A DNA stretch of 49,374 nt, from the NCBI GenBank assembly GCA_945907245.1, contig CAMDTB010000020.1:1-49374 (forward strand), written 5' to 3'. The position numbers and the translations under genes were made by a program. The stretch is from Rhizobium sp. Q54. GTDB lineage: Bacteria > Pseudomonadota > Alphaproteobacteria > SMXS01. The first letter of the stretch is position 1, and each line of letters begins with the position of its first letter. Below the pieces are notes generated by a model. The model was not told the origin of the DNA. It worked only from the letters and a program-made list of their open reading frames with translations, and did not search any database. This document shows, in pieces, positions 8,276 through 16,776 of this stretch.

Positions 8276-9102
8276 TGGCACAGTTGTCGGTCGACCGCCG
8301 CACGGCGCTGCTGATGGCCGTGCTGGCGCCGCTCGCGGCGTCGCGAGGACTGAGGGCGGAGCCATCGGCGACCGTCACCCCCGGACACGACATGAGCGGC
8401 ATGCCCGCGTCATGGACCCGCCCGGACAGCATCGCCATGCTCTGCTATCCCAGGATGACGATCCTCGACCTGATCGGCCCGCAATACATGTTCGCGAGCC
8501 TGATGGGCGCGAGCGTCCACCTGGTCGGCAGGACCCGCGACCCCATTACCAGCGACACTGGCGTCACCATCGTCCCGAGCGCCACCTTCGACGAGTGCCC
8601 GCGCGATCTGACCGTGCTGTTCGTTCCCGGCGGCACCGACGGGACGCTGGCGGCGATGCGTGACGACGCGACGCGGGAATTCGTCGCCGATCGCGGCAGC
8701 CGCGCGCGCTACGTGACCTCGGTTTGCACCGGGGCGCTGGTGCTCGGCGCCGCCGGGCTCCTCGAAGGCTACCGCGCGACGACGCACTGGGCGGCGCTCG
8801 AGACCCTGCCGGATTTCGGGGCGATCCCCATTGCCGAACGAGTGGTGCGGGATCGTAACCGGATCACCGGCGCCGGCGTCACGGCGGGTCTCGACTTCGG
8901 CCTCACCATGGTCGCGGAAATGCGCGACGAGGCCTACGCCCAGGGCGTCCAGCTGATCTGCGAATACGATCCGGCGCCGCCGTTCAACGCCGGCTCCACC
9001 CGGACCGCCCCGCCCGAGGTCAAGGCCATGATGCAACAGATGTTCGTGTCATTCCCCGGTCAGGTGCGCGACACGCTGCGGCAGATCGGCGGCGTCTCGT
9101 GA
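8275..9102 (+). CDS. Exported DJ-1/PfpI-family protein, isonitrile hydratase homologue
   Basis: A 275-residue protein. Residues 1-29 look like a Tat or Sec signal (VDRRTALLMAVLAPLAA, cleavage near GLRA). A short Met-rich GHDMSGM linker precedes the DJ-1/PfpI domain. The nucleophile elbow is ARYVTSVCTGALVLGAAG with Cys151-Thr152, and the active-site Asp is likely Asp65 in TILDLIGP. The stretches RATTHWA, ERVVRD, ITGAGVTAG and EYDPAPPFNAG match Pseudomonas isonitrile hydratase (InhA/ICH) closely, as recalled from the family. That enzyme hydrates isonitriles to N-substituted formamides. Known members are cytoplasmic, so the export signal is unusual. Coupling to receptor 2 suggests it acts on the imported ligand. 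AraC-like regulators share this fold, but no helix-turn-helix domain is present. Confidence 0.82.
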   Translation: MAQLSVDRRTALLMAVLAPLAASRGLRAEPSATVTPGHDMSGMPASWTRPDSIAMLCYPRMTILDLIGPQYMFASLMGASVHLVGRTRDPITSDTGVTIVPSATFDECPRDLTVLFVPGGTDGTLAAMRDDATREFVADRGSRARYVTSVCTGALVLGAAGLLEGYRATTHWAALETLPDFGAIPIAERVVRDRNRITGAGVTAGLDFGLTMVAEMRDEAYAQGVQLICEYDPAPPFNAGSTRTAPPEVKAMMQQMFVSFPGQVRDTLRQIGGVS

Positions 9103-9241
9103 GTGGCGGGGCACCATGATGCGTCGGCGCGAATGCCGGGACGAGATTGACGGTGTGATCCCGTTATCGCGGCGTAGGCATGCGCCGTCATCAAGCCTCG
9201 GCTGCTGGACGGGGTGCCGTTTCGGCGGTACAGAACCGGCC

Positions 9242-9661
9242 ATGGCTTTCGCATCGTCGACCAGGGGCTGGATGTCGCGCGTCTTTGTGACGCTGACCGT
9301 GCTCGCGCTCGCGGTGCGCTTCGCCATCCCGGCCGGCATCATGCTGGAAAAGCCCTCGGAAGACGGCGACCTGCCGGCGCTGGTGCTCTGTACCTCGGCC
9401 GGCATGATCACCGTGAAGGCCGACGCCTACGGCATCCCCGGCAAGACCGATCCGAACAGGCACGACGACAGCGGCAAGTCTGGCGAGCCCTGCGTGTTCG
9501 CCGCCGTCGCCGCCCACGTCGCGCCGCCCGCGCCCGCGGTGCTCGAGCTTCCCGCGCCGGTCGCCACACCCGCGCCGTTCTGGGCCGCCGCCCAGCAACG
9601 CCCCGGCGAAGGCCTCGCCGCCCCGCCGCCTCCCGCCACCGGACCACCCTCCCTCGTCTGA
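9242..9661 (+). CDS. DUF2946 family protein, copy 2
   Basis: A 139-residue paralogue of the protein at 3066-3485, identical at 125 of 139 positions, with the same N-terminal hydrophobic helix, Cys50 and Cys84. The start at 9242 is set by alignment with copy 1. The open frame continues upstream to 9116 but without similarity. Differences cluster in the Ala/Pro-rich tail, while the Cys-containing core is unchanged. It lies 58 bases before receptor 3, repeating the DUF2946-receptor order of the first module. The function is unknown; a metal-handling role is inferred from context. Confidence 0.8.
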   Translation: MAFASSTRGWMSRVFVTLTVLALAVRFAIPAGIMLEKPSEDGDLPALVLCTSAGMITVKADAYGIPGKTDPNRHDDSGKSGEPCVFAAVAAHVAPPAPAVLELPAPVATPAPFWAAAQQRPGEGLAAPPPPATGPPSLV

Positions 9662-9719
9662 CGACAGACCGCCGGCGGCTGCCGCCGCCGGATTCATTCG
9701 TTGGGACTGGGGAGTTAAC

Positions 9720-11969
9720 ATGTCCAAGAAGAATACTTATGTCGCGCCTTGTCCGCCTGTCCGGGAAGGTCGCTCACGCCATGTCGTCGCAAAGCGCCAC
9801 GCGCCGCTTGGCGACCGGACGCAAGCAGCTGCCTCGATCGGGGCAGCCTGCCGGCTTGCAAAGCCATCCATCATCGCGGTCGCCGCGATGCTCATTGCCC
9901 AGCCAGCGTTGGCTCAGGGCATCGGTCAGAGACAGGACATCGACGCGGTTTTCGTCACCGCCGCCGCCCAGGGGACCGCGACGGCGCCCAGTGTCGAGGA
10001 GGCCCGTGCGGCACTCGAACGGGTGCCCGGCGGCATCGGCTTCGTCGAGGACCGCGTCTTCGAAGACGACTTCACGCAAAGCATCGGTGACGCCCTGTCG
10101 CTGACACCCGGCGTTTTCGCCGACACCAGCGCCCAGCGCGAAAGCCGCATCTCGATTCGCGGTTCGGGCCTCAATTCCAGTTTCGAGCGACGCGGGATCA
10201 CCGTGTTGCGGGACGGCGTTCCGATCAGCCGGGCAAGCGGCGCCACCGAGTTCCAGGAAGTCGATCCGCTGACCATCCGGTATCTGGAAGTGTTCAAGGG
10301 CGCCAATGGCCTCCGCTTCGGCGCCGCGTCGCTGGGCGGCGCGGTCAATGTGGTCAGCCCCACCGGCCGCACGGCGAGGGATCCGATCAGCGCGCGCATC
10401 GAAGGCGGCAGTTTCTCGACCCTGCGAGGCAACGTCTCGCTGGCTGGAAGCAACGAAGACCTGGACTACTATGTCGGCCTCACCGGCCTGCGCACGAACG
10501 GCTTCAGGGACCACAGCGACGTCCGCAGCTTCTACGGTCATGGAAACCTCGGCTGGCGGATCAACGACACGGTCGAGACCCGCTTCTATCTCACCGCGCT
10601 CAGCGACAACTTCGAGCTTGCAGGATCGTTGCGGCTCGCCGATGCGCTGGCCAATCCCCGCGCGGCGGGACGGCCGGTGCAGATCGGGCCGTTCTTTCCT
10701 GGCGGCCCCGTGACGGTGCTCGATCCCGGCCCCGTCGCGGACGACTGGGACCGGAATCTGGACGTCTACCGCATCGCCAACCTGACATCGGTCGATCTTG
10801 GCGGCGCGACGCTCGAGATCGGCGGCTGGTATGCCAAGCGCAAGCTCGACCACGCCATTACCCGGTTCGCCGGCATCATCGCGCAGGACGAGGACGAAGT
10901 CGGCACCTCGGCCCGGGTCACCGGCGAGTTCGAGCTGTTCGGCGGGCAGAGCCGCTGGGTCGTCGGCGGCAGCTACGCCTTTGGCACCAACGATGCGCGG
11001 ACCTACGTCAACGACTTTGGCGCGCGGGGTCCGCTGCGGACCCAGGCGGACCAGGACTCGTCGATGCTGATCGTCTTCGGCGAGCTCGACCTGTCCATTG
11101 TCGGCGGCCTCCGTGCGGTCATTGGCGGGCAGTACGCCCGTGCGGTCCGCGATGTGGAGGCGCAGGTCAACGCCGTCTCCGGACGGGGCGTCTACGACCA
11201 GTTCAACCCGCGCTTCGGCCTGATCGCGGATATCGGCGAAAGCACGCAGGTCTACGGCAATGTGAGCCGCAGCTTCGAGCCGCCCAGCCTGGCCGACCTC
11301 ACATCGGGCGGCGCGGCGCCGTTCGCGCCGCTGGTGCCGCAGAAGGCGACGACCTACGAAATCGGCACCCGGGGACAGCTTGGCCCGTTCGCCTGGGACA
11401 TCTCCGTCTACCGTGCCGACGTCGCCAACGAGTTTCTCGACGTGGCGATCAACAATGGCGCCAGTTCCGTGACCAGCAACGGCGACAAGACGATCCATCA
11501 GGGCGTCGAGTTGGGTGTCGACGTGTTCATCGCCCGCGAAACACTGGAGGCGCGCGGGCAGGCGCTGCGGCTGAGCACGGCCTACACGCTCAACGACTTC
11601 CATTTTGACGGGGACGCGGCCTATGGCGACAACCGGCTTCCAGGTGTTCCGCGTCACATGGTCGTCACCGAGATCCGCTTCGACCAGAAGGATCGCTTCT
11701 ATCTGTCGGCCAATCTGCGCTGGGCCCCCGAAGGCACCTGGGCCGATTACGCCAACACCGAGCGGGCACCGGGCTACGAGATCGTCGGCCTCACCGCCGG
11801 CGTCAGTCTCACCGATGGGATCACCCTGTTCGGGTCCATCGAGAACCTGTTCAACGTCCGGTACATTTCCAATGTGGGTACGGTCGCCAATCAGTCGCGT
11901 GAGCGGGCGGCGATATACACTCCTGGCCAGGGCCGGGCATTCTATGTCGGCCTGAAGGCCGGATTCTGA
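9720..11969 (+). CDS. TonB-dependent outer-membrane receptor 3
   Basis: A 749-residue receptor related to receptor 1. ATG 9720 has a GGGGAG site seven bases upstream, but the first 48 residues are basic and not hydrophobic. The hydrophobic part of the signal is residues 49-65 (PSIIAVAAMLIAQPALA), so an internal start is possible. A TonB-box-like DAVFVTA lies near residue 76. The plug has ESRISIRGSGLNSSFERRG and LEVFKGANGLRFGAAS, and the barrel ends FYVGLKAGF. Receptor 1 shares the order FQ-VD, GNALRFG/GANGLRFG, LGGAVN, GDKTIHQG and DNRLP. Iron or copper chelate uptake is likely. Nineteen bases separate it from the PepSY gene. Confidence 0.9.
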   Translation: MSKKNTYVAPCPPVREGRSRHVVAKRHAPLGDRTQAAASIGAACRLAKPSIIAVAAMLIAQPALAQGIGQRQDIDAVFVTAAAQGTATAPSVEEARAALERVPGGIGFVEDRVFEDDFTQSIGDALSLTPGVFADTSAQRESRISIRGSGLNSSFERRGITVLRDGVPISRASGATEFQEVDPLTIRYLEVFKGANGLRFGAASLGGAVNVVSPTGRTARDPISARIEGGSFSTLRGNVSLAGSNEDLDYYVGLTGLRTNGFRDHSDVRSFYGHGNLGWRINDTVETRFYLTALSDNFELAGSLRLADALANPRAAGRPVQIGPFFPGGPVTVLDPGPVADDWDRNLDVYRIANLTSVDLGGATLEIGGWYAKRKLDHAITRFAGIIAQDEDEVGTSARVTGEFELFGGQSRWVVGGSYAFGTNDARTYVNDFGARGPLRTQADQDSSMLIVFGELDLSIVGGLRAVIGGQYARAVRDVEAQVNAVSGRGVYDQFNPRFGLIADIGESTQVYGNVSRSFEPPSLADLTSGGAAPFAPLVPQKATTYEIGTRGQLGPFAWDISVYRADVANEFLDVAINNGASSVTSNGDKTIHQGVELGVDVFIARETLEARGQALRLSTAYTLNDFHFDGDAAYGDNRLPGVPRHMVVTEIRFDQKDRFYLSANLRWAPEGTWADYANTERAPGYEIVGLTAGVSLTDGITLFGSIENLFNVRYISNVGTVANQSRERAAIYTPGQGRAFYVGLKAGF

Positions 11970-11988
11970 GATCGGGAGGGGCAACGTC

Positions 11989-13545
11989 ATGGTCAGCAAA
12001 TCCGGCATCGCGCGCTGGACATTCAGCAAGCACAGGTGGCTGGCGCTCATCGGCGGGATCAGCCTGCTGATCTGGGGCGTCTCCGGTTTCACGCATATCG
12101 CGATGGTGCTCTTCGGCCCGCAGCAGGCCCAGTTCATGCCGCCGACCAGCACCCTCCAACTCCAGGGTGCGCGGCCGCTGGCCGACATCCTGGCCGGCGC
12201 CGGGATCGAGCGGGCGGTCGCCGTCAGGACGGTCGCCAGCCGCGACGGCAGCCTGCTGCAGGTCACGGCCGATCCGATGCAGCCGCGCCGCTATTTCAAT
12301 CCCGCAAGCGGCGCGGAACTGCCGGACCACGACCGGGTGCAGGCGGAATTCCTGGCACGGCACTTCCTCGACGAGGACCGTCCCGTCGCGGCGATCGACC
12401 TGCAGGGCCAATTCGATGCCGAATATCCCTGGGTCAACCGGCTGCTTCCGGTCTGGCGGGTGCGGTTCTCCGGGGATGACCAGCTGACGGCCTATGTCCA
12501 CACGGAAACCACCAGCCTGGCGGCGGTGAACAATCTGTCGAAGACGCGCCTTCAGGCCGTGTTCCGCTACCTGCACACCTGGGAATGGGTCCCGCAGTCC
12601 ATGGAATGGCTGCGGGTCCTTGTCATCGCCGTGATGGTCGGCAGCCTGGTCGCGCTGGCGATCACCGGGACGCTGATGCTGGTCACCATCCGCCGCAAGA
12701 AGCGGCTGCAGGGCTCGAAGGGCTGGCACAGGATCGCCGGCTATGTTCTCGCCCTGCCGTTGCTGATGTTCTCGGTCAGCGGGATCTATCACCTGATCCA
12801 GAGCGCCATCGAACGCCCGACCAGCCATCTGCGCATGGCCAGCCCCCTCGACCTGGGCGGCCAGCGGTTCCCTGTCACCGAGCATTGGGACGAGGTGACG
12901 CAGGGGCTTGATGTCGTCAGCCTCTCGCTGCTCGAAGGGGCGGGCGGCCGGCCCTTGTACAGGCTCGGGCTGGCGGCCGCCGGCGCACGGCCGCCGATGC
13001 ACGAGCATGACCACGCGGACCAGGGCGAACACGCCGCGCCGTCGACGCCGACGACGGACCGGGAGATCCGCAACGCCCGGTTCGACGGGGTTCAGCCCAC
13101 CGGACCCGCTCTCTACATCGATGCCGAAACCGGGGACGTCGCCCCGCAGGGGGATCGTGAACTCGCGCGGATCATCGCCAATCGATTCATGGGCGCCAGC
13201 GACGAGAGCATTGCCGGCATGGGCTTGGTGACCCGCTTCGGTCCGGACTACGACTTCCGCAACAAGCGCCTGCCGGTCTGGCGCGTGGACTATGGCGCGC
13301 CCTACGACACGACCGTGTTCGTCGACACCGCCACGGGCACCATGGTCGACCGGCTGGAAAATTGGCAGAAGGCCGAACGCTATGTGTTCAGCTTCGTCCA
13401 CAAGTGGAACTTCCTGTTCCCGATCGGGCGGCTGGGCCTCAACGCGGTGGTCGGGGCCTTTGTCGTCGCGCTGATCGTCCTGATGGCGGGTCTGGGCCTG
13501 CAGCTCTATTGGAGAGGGAGGGCCAGGCCGAAACCCTCTTCCTGA
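11989..13545 (+). CDS. PepSY-domain membrane protein with His-rich insert, putative chelate reductase
   Basis: A 518-residue inner-membrane protein of the PepSY_TM family. Transmembrane helices are at about residues 17-42, 203-228, 245-268 and 485-506. A periplasmic PepSY-like region lies between the first two (SLAAVNNLSKTRLQAVFRYL) and another before the last. Histidines in or near helices (SGFTHIA, WHRIAG, SGIYHLIQ, FVHKWNF) are the kind that bind haem in relatives such as FoxB, a siderophore reductase (family knowledge). An insert near residue 340 contains MHEHDHADQGEHA, a probable metal-binding stretch. As last gene of the locus, it may reduce the imported metal chelate to release metal (inference). 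An AGGGG site precedes the ATG. Confidence 0.85.
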   Translation: MVSKSGIARWTFSKHRWLALIGGISLLIWGVSGFTHIAMVLFGPQQAQFMPPTSTLQLQGARPLADILAGAGIERAVAVRTVASRDGSLLQVTADPMQPRRYFNPASGAELPDHDRVQAEFLARHFLDEDRPVAAIDLQGQFDAEYPWVNRLLPVWRVRFSGDDQLTAYVHTETTSLAAVNNLSKTRLQAVFRYLHTWEWVPQSMEWLRVLVIAVMVGSLVALAITGTLMLVTIRRKKRLQGSKGWHRIAGYVLALPLLMFSVSGIYHLIQSAIERPTSHLRMASPLDLGGQRFPVTEHWDEVTQGLDVVSLSLLEGAGGRPLYRLGLAAAGARPPMHEHDHADQGEHAAPSTPTTDREIRNARFDGVQPTGPALYIDAETGDVAPQGDRELARIIANRFMGASDESIAGMGLVTRFGPDYDFRNKRLPVWRVDYGAPYDTTVFVDTATGTMVDRLENWQKAERYVFSFVHKWNFLFPIGRLGLNAVVGAFVVALIVLMAGLGLQLYWRGRARPKPSS

Positions 13546-13626
13546 GTATCCCGGCGGATTGCGGGCGCGGCGCCCCCCGATCCCGGGGACGCCCGCGCGC
13601 CGAACCCGACGACCGGGCCGCGCCGC

Positions 13627-14766
13627 TCAGATCGACCGGCTGATCAGTTCCTTCATGATCTCCGAGGTGCCGCCGAAGATGCGCTGCACGCGGGAATCGG
13701 TGTACAGCCGGGTGATCGGGTACTCGTTCATGAAGCCATAGCCGCCGTGGAGCTGCACGCCCTCGTCGACCACGCGGCCCAGCATCTCGGTGACCCACAG
13801 CTTGGCCATGGCCGCGTCGGTGGCGGTCAGCTCGTGGCGCAGATGATGCTCGATGCACTTGTCGCAGAACGCCCAGCCGACCTCGACCTGGGTCTTCAGC
13901 TCGGCCAGCTTGAAGCGGGTGTTCTGGAAGTCGAACACGGTCTTGCCGAACGCCTTGCGCTCCTTCACATAGGCGACCGTCAGGTCATAAGCGTACTGCG
14001 CCACGGCCTGGGCGTTGAGCGCGATGCCGAGCCGCTCCTGCGGCAGCTCGCTCATCAGCTGGATGAAGCCCTTGCCCTCTTCCGGGCCGAGCAGGTTCGA
14101 CGTCGGCACCCGCACCTCGTCGAAGAACAGCTCGGACGTGTCAGCGGCGTGCATGCCCATCTTGTCCAGGTTCCGCCCCCGCGAGAAGCCCTCGCGCGTC
14201 GCCTCGACCAGGATCAGGCTGATGCCTTTCGCGCCCAGGCTCGGGTCGGTCTTGGCGACGACGATGATCAGGTCGGCGTTCTGGCCGTTGGAGATGAAGG
14301 TCTTGTTGCCGTTCACCACATAGTGGTTGCCGTCGAGCAGCGCCGTGGTCTTGACGCCCTGCAGGTCGCTGCCGGTGCCCGGCTCGGTCATGGCGATGGC
14401 GGTCACCACCTCGCCAGTGACCATCTTCGGCAGCCACTCGCGCTTCTGGTCCTCGCTGGCGTATTTCAGCATGTAGCCGCAGACGATGTCGCTGTGCACG
14501 GCGAAGCCCGGCCCGGACGCGCCGGCCAGTCCCAGTTCCTCGTCGACGATGGCCAGGTAGCGGTAATCGCCGCCTGCGCCGCCATACTCCTCCGGAACCT
14601 GCGGGCACAGCAGGCCCTGCTCGCCGGCCTTGCGCCAGAACTCGCGCGGCACCTTGCCCGCCTTCTCCCACTCGCCGTGGAACGGCTTCATCTCCTTGTC
14701 GAAGAACTTGCGGACGGCGTCGCGGAACATCTCGTGTTCCGGCTCATAGATGCTGCGGGTGAGCAT
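13627..14766 (-). CDS. Acyl-CoA dehydrogenase
   Basis: A 379-residue flavoprotein of standard family length. It has the FAD/substrate segments AIAMTEPGTGSDLQGVKT and NGNKTFISNGQNADL near the middle, and the C-terminal helical domain with QLHGGYGFMNEYPI and RIFGGTSEIMKELI. The position that is Glu in short/medium-chain enzymes (YEGTS) is Gly here. The catalytic base is therefore probably the Glu of LPQERLGIALNAQ, as in isovaleryl-CoA and long-chain dehydrogenases (family knowledge; assignment inferred). It oxidises an acyl-CoA to the enoyl-CoA and passes electrons to ETF. No other beta-oxidation genes adjoin it. It is convergent with the PepSY gene and divergent from the glutaminase gene. Confidence 0.93.
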   Translation of the reverse strand: MLTRSIYEPEHEMFRDAVRKFFDKEMKPFHGEWEKAGKVPREFWRKAGEQGLLCPQVPEEYGGAGGDYRYLAIVDEELGLAGASGPGFAVHSDIVCGYMLKYASEDQKREWLPKMVTGEVVTAIAMTEPGTGSDLQGVKTTALLDGNHYVVNGNKTFISNGQNADLIIVVAKTDPSLGAKGISLILVEATREGFSRGRNLDKMGMHAADTSELFFDEVRVPTSNLLGPEEGKGFIQLMSELPQERLGIALNAQAVAQYAYDLTVAYVKERKAFGKTVFDFQNTRFKLAELKTQVEVGWAFCDKCIEHHLRHELTATDAAMAKLWVTEMLGRVVDEGVQLHGGYGFMNEYPITRLYTDSRVQRIFGGTSEIMKELISRSI

Positions 14767-15035
14767 GGTCGGTTCCTGAAAAACTGCGGTTGCCGTTTAT
14801 AGACGGCAGGAGGCGGGTGCGCGCAAGGCCGAAGCGAAAAGCGGCGGCACAATCCGTGCGCTGGTGCCTCGAATCGCCGGATGGCCGGCCTGCGTCATGC
14901 GTCGGCCGCGAATGTAGTATGTCACCACCGCGGCTTGCGCCGCCCTGTCTTCGCCACTTAGGCTCGGCATGGCAGGCGAGGTCCGGCGCCCGGCGAGGTG
15001 CGGTCCTCGATCCCAAACTCTGGAACGGGGTCGTG

Positions 15036-16772
15036 ATGGTGGTTGATGCCGATCAGGATTATGGGATCGATGCCCGCATGGGCGTGTTGTTCGATGCGGT
15101 GGCCTCGCACGGCTTCACCTCCCGGCAGACGATCATGGCGAGGATCGCCGAAGGCGGAATCGACCCGGACGACTACCGGATAGCCGGGAGCCGGGCGAAG
15201 CTTGACGCATGGGGCGATGCGCCGATCGGGCCAAGGGACTTCGAGTCTCTGCTCGCGGACGAGATCCTGACGATCAGCCGGATTTTCCGGCGCCAGCTGA
15301 TCGTGCCCGATTGGCAGGATTTCTGCCGGGCGATAACCCTCATCTACGAAGGCGTCGCCGCTGACCGGTCAGGCGCCAACGCGGACTACATTCCGATCCT
15401 GCGGGACGCCGACCCCGAGAAGTGGGGTGTCGCCATTTGCAGCGTCGACGGCCAGCGGTTCTGTCTCGGCGACGTCGACGTCTATCATTCCATCCAGTCG
15501 GTCTCGAAACCGCTCACCTATGCCTTTGCCCTGCTGCGCGAGGGCGAGGCGTACACCAGCAGGTTCGTCGGAACGGAGCCGTCCGGCCGGCCGTTCAATG
15601 CCCTGGACCTGTTGCCAGACATGCGGCCGTTCAATCCGTGCGTGAACGCCGGCGCGATCATGACGGCGGGCATCGTGGCGTCGGGAAGCCCCGAGAAATC
15701 CGCCTTCGACATCACCCACGACCTCATGGCCCTGTGGCAAGGTCTGAGCGGATCCATTGCCGAGGTCCGCTACAGCCACGAAACCATGCTGTCCGAGAAG
15801 GCGACCGCGCATAACAATTACGCGATCTCCTATCTGCTCCAGGGCCGCAAGGGGCTACCGAGAGACGTCGACCTTCACAAGATGATCGAGCTCTATCTGT
15901 CGTGCTGCAGCATCGAGATGACCTGTTCGATGCTGTCGGTGGCCGCCGCGACGCTGGCGAATGGCGGTGTCTGTCCGTTGACCGGGCAGCAGGTCCTGCC
16001 GACCGAAATCGTCAAGAAGACGCTGTCGGTCATGCAGGTCGCCGGCATGTACGACAATGCCGGCGTGTTTACCCTGCAAGTCGGATTGCCGGCGAAATCG
16101 GGGGTGGCCGGCGCCATCCTGGTTGTCGTGCCCAACCTGATGGGATTTGCGACCTTTTCTCCCCGGCTGGATGACTACGGCAATTCCGTGCGCGGGGTGT
16201 CGTTCTTCCGGGACCTGGTGGAGCGCTTCACCTTCCACGTCTATGACAGCCTTTCGGGTGGCCGCACCGGGTGCAAGCTGGACCCGCGCGAGTCCCAGCA
16301 CAATCGCAAGCAGCGCGATCTCTCCGACCTGAAGTGGGCGCTGTCCCACGGAGACCGCCATGCCCGGAATGTTTGCGAGTTGCTCCTGCAGGTCATGATG
16401 GATATCAGCCTGGCGGATGGAGACGTCGAGGATCCCGAGCTTCGGGTCATTTCGCAAAACCTAGACGAGATGATCGGGGCGCAGGTTTCAGTGCAGCAAT
16501 TGCAGTCCCTGTCCCTTGAGCGTCAGGCGGAAGGGGCGAATTCGTTCGACGCGCTCCTGCGCCGGCTGGCGGATGACTGCCCCAACCTCGACGACAATGT
16601 GCGCGGGCTGGTTCTGGACGCCGCATTCCGGGTCGCCTGCGCGGACGGCATGGTCGAGCCGGAGGAATATGAGCGCCTGGCCGCGATCGCCGGCACGCTG
16701 GGCATTCACCGGGGTATCCTCGATATCCAGGTGGACCGGTTTCGCCGGCTGCACGCGGTAAAGGCGACCTGA
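15036..16772 (+). CDS. glsA: Glutaminase with C-terminal TerB-like domain
   Basis: A 578-residue protein. The start at 15036 follows an ACGGGG site; GTG 15033 is equally possible, and upstream in-frame sequence does not look coding. Residues 1-100 are a helical N-terminal region as in long (animal-type) glutaminases. Residues 100-410 are the serine-dependent glutaminase domain, with the SxxK motif SVSK (Ser155, Lys158), PFNPCVNAGAI and NNYAISYLLQ. It hydrolyses glutamine to glutamate and ammonia. Residues about 440-575 contain two helical TerB-like units, each with a D-G acidic turn (SLADGDVEDPE and ACADGMVEPEEYE) as in TerB metal-binding domains. Bacterial glutaminases usually end after the catalytic domain or carry STAS/cNMP domains, so this fusion is unusual. 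Confidence 0.87.
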   Translation: MVVDADQDYGIDARMGVLFDAVASHGFTSRQTIMARIAEGGIDPDDYRIAGSRAKLDAWGDAPIGPRDFESLLADEILTISRIFRRQLIVPDWQDFCRAITLIYEGVAADRSGANADYIPILRDADPEKWGVAICSVDGQRFCLGDVDVYHSIQSVSKPLTYAFALLREGEAYTSRFVGTEPSGRPFNALDLLPDMRPFNPCVNAGAIMTAGIVASGSPEKSAFDITHDLMALWQGLSGSIAEVRYSHETMLSEKATAHNNYAISYLLQGRKGLPRDVDLHKMIELYLSCCSIEMTCSMLSVAAATLANGGVCPLTGQQVLPTEIVKKTLSVMQVAGMYDNAGVFTLQVGLPAKSGVAGAILVVVPNLMGFATFSPRLDDYGNSVRGVSFFRDLVERFTFHVYDSLSGGRTGCKLDPRESQHNRKQRDLSDLKWALSHGDRHARNVCELLLQVMMDISLADGDVEDPELRVISQNLDEMIGAQVSVQQLQSLSLERQAEGANSFDALLRRLADDCPNLDDNVRGLVLDAAFRVACADGMVEPEEYERLAAIAGTLGIHRGILDIQVDRFRRLHAVKAT

Positions 16773-16776
16773 GCGC

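Noticed and set aside
8275-9102. AraC-type regulator with a DJ-1 sensor domain
   Set aside because: The protein ends after the DJ-1 domain with no helix-turn-helix region, and it begins with a signal peptide.
3000-9242. Cobalamin riboswitch or Fur box for the receptor genes
   Set aside because: I looked at the spacers before 3066, 5668, 9242 and 9720 and saw no B12-box or convincing Fur palindrome.
9774-12266. Long minus-strand frame opposite receptor 3 and the PepSY start
   Set aside because: Antisense shadow of third-position GC; no ribosome site or domain, and plus-strand genes are clear.
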